A stretch of 64,000 nucleotides of DNA from Cryobacterium soli (lineage in GTDB: Bacteria; Actinomycetota; Actinomycetes; Actinomycetales; Microbacteriaceae). The position numbers and the translations under genes were made by a program. The notes beneath the pieces were generated by a model. The model had not been told where the DNA came from. It searched no databases and saw only the letters and a program-made list of their open reading frames with translations. Within the stretch, counting starts at the first letter, position 1, and every line of letters starts with the position of its first letter. Shown piece by piece: positions 63,361 to 64,000 of this stretch. The stretch covers positions 2,046,001-2,110,000 of the forward strand of contig NZ_CP030033.1 of NCBI RefSeq assembly GCF_003611035.1. The letters are read 5' to 3'.

Positions 63361-64000
63361 GTGACCCCTGCCCCGCCCACCGGCCCCTCCGCCGGCTCGT
63401 CCACCCCCAAGCCCGGCGTCAAAGCGCAGCGAGCGGCGCAACGTGCCGCCAAGCTCGAGCAGTACCACCGCGAGCAAAAGCGGAGCGCCCGCAACCGGCG
63501 CATCGGCCTGATCGCGGGCATCACGGCCGTCGTCGCCGTGGTGGGCCTGGTCATCACGTCCGTGGTCCTCACCCCCAAGAGCGCCAGCTACACCGCCGGC
63601 GGTGGCACGGGCGCCGAGATCGAGGGCGTGCAGACGTTCCAGAACACGGCCGCCCACGTGCAGACCGCCGTGACCTACCCGCAGACCCCGCCGGCCGGCG
63701 GCGAACACAACCCGGCCTGGCTGAACTGCGGTGTGTACACCGAGCAGGTTCCGTCGGAGAACGCCGTGCACTCCCAGGAGCACGGCGCACTCTGGATCAC
63801 CTACGACTCCTCGCTCAGCGACGACGATCTGGCCACCCTGCGCGGCCTGTTGCCCTCCAGCTACGTGATCCTCTCGCCGTTCGAGGGACTCGACTCCCCC
63901 ATCGTGCTCAGCGGCTGGAACTCGCAGCTGGCGGTCGACGCGGTCGACGACGAGCGCATCCCGACCTTCATCCAGGAGTACTGGCAGAGCAACTCGGTGC
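63361..64000 (+). CDS. DUF3105 membrane protein (3' partial)
   Basis: The frame is open to the window end; 213 codons are visible. A basic, lysine/arginine-rich cytoplasmic tail is followed by one membrane segment (about residues 47-67, IGLIAGITAVVAVVGLVITS). The outer part has TYPQTPPAGGEHNPAWLNCGVYTEQVPSENAVHSQEHGALWITY, the signature of DUF3105 with conserved histidines and cysteine. The GTG at 63361 has GAGG 5 bases upstream; an in-frame ATG at 63331 is the alternative. Function of the family is unknown. Confidence 0.85.
   Translation, partial: MTPAPPTGPSAGSSTPKPGVKAQRAAQRAAKLEQYHREQKRSARNRRIGLIAGITAVVAVVGLVITSVVLTPKSASYTAGGGTGAEIEGVQTFQNTAAHVQTAVTYPQTPPAGGEHNPAWLNCGVYTEQVPSENAVHSQEHGALWITYDSSLSDDDLATLRGLLPSSYVILSPFEGLDSPIVLSGWNSQLAVDAVDDERIPTFIQEYWQSNSV

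Overview
The window is high-GC DNA (mostly 60-70% G+C) with actinobacterial gene content and spacing. The gene set fits a Gram-positive actinobacterium of the Microbacteriaceae type: a class Ib ribonucleotide reductase cluster nrdHIEF, a cysteine-free ribosomal protein L36 facing a CobW-like GTPase, LCP and PucR proteins, three LacI regulators, and possible 10-methyl fatty acid genes. The genus cannot be fixed from sequence alone. No tRNA, rRNA, CRISPR array or insertion sequence was recognised. The one clear mobile element is a GIY-YIG homing-endonuclease-like gene.

Layout. 1-9.1 kb: a truncated PucR regulator, a PPC/DUF296 protein, then a prolidase-like amidohydrolase followed by a complete dipeptide-type ABC transporter. 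9.1-20.9 kb: stress and housekeeping genes, namely an ArsC-like reductase, Hsp20, GNAT, MarR/Ohr, two TetR regulators with palindromic operators, a flavin monooxygenase, LCP, USP, a kinase-GAF fusion, a secreted lysozyme-like protein, acetolactate decarboxylase and a small XRE protein. 20.9-25 kb: a translationally coupled oxidoreductase/methyltransferase pair resembling TmsA/TmsB, then a zinc-response divergon (rpmJ and cobW-like). 25-30.7 kb: an unassigned catabolic module (IclR and MHS transporter, divergent from an FAD oxidoreductase and an SGNH hydrolase). 30.7-35.9 kb: nrdHIEF with a homing endonuclease gene between nrdE and nrdF, and an upstream region with NrdR-like and DnaA-like boxes.

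35.9-59.6 kb is a sugar-use island: a YtfQRT-YjfF furanose transporter, a divergent extra ATPase with its own LacI, a ChvE-GguAB monosaccharide transporter, araDA with what looks like a collapsed araB, two LacI genes, and a MalFG-type transporter opposite a GH42 beta-galactosidase. Together these could take up and cleave arabinose- and galactose-containing plant polysaccharide fragments. 59.6-64 kb: a cyclase-family hydrolase, then cbs-metB (reverse transsulfuration) preceded by a leaderless 13-codon ORF rich in cysteine codons, and the start of a DUF3105 membrane protein.

The strongest candidates for something new are the freestanding GIY-YIG gene inside the cellular nrd operon, the cysteine-codon leader ahead of cbs-metB, the apparent araB remnant, and a strong hairpin directly after the binding-protein gene in all four ABC operons.
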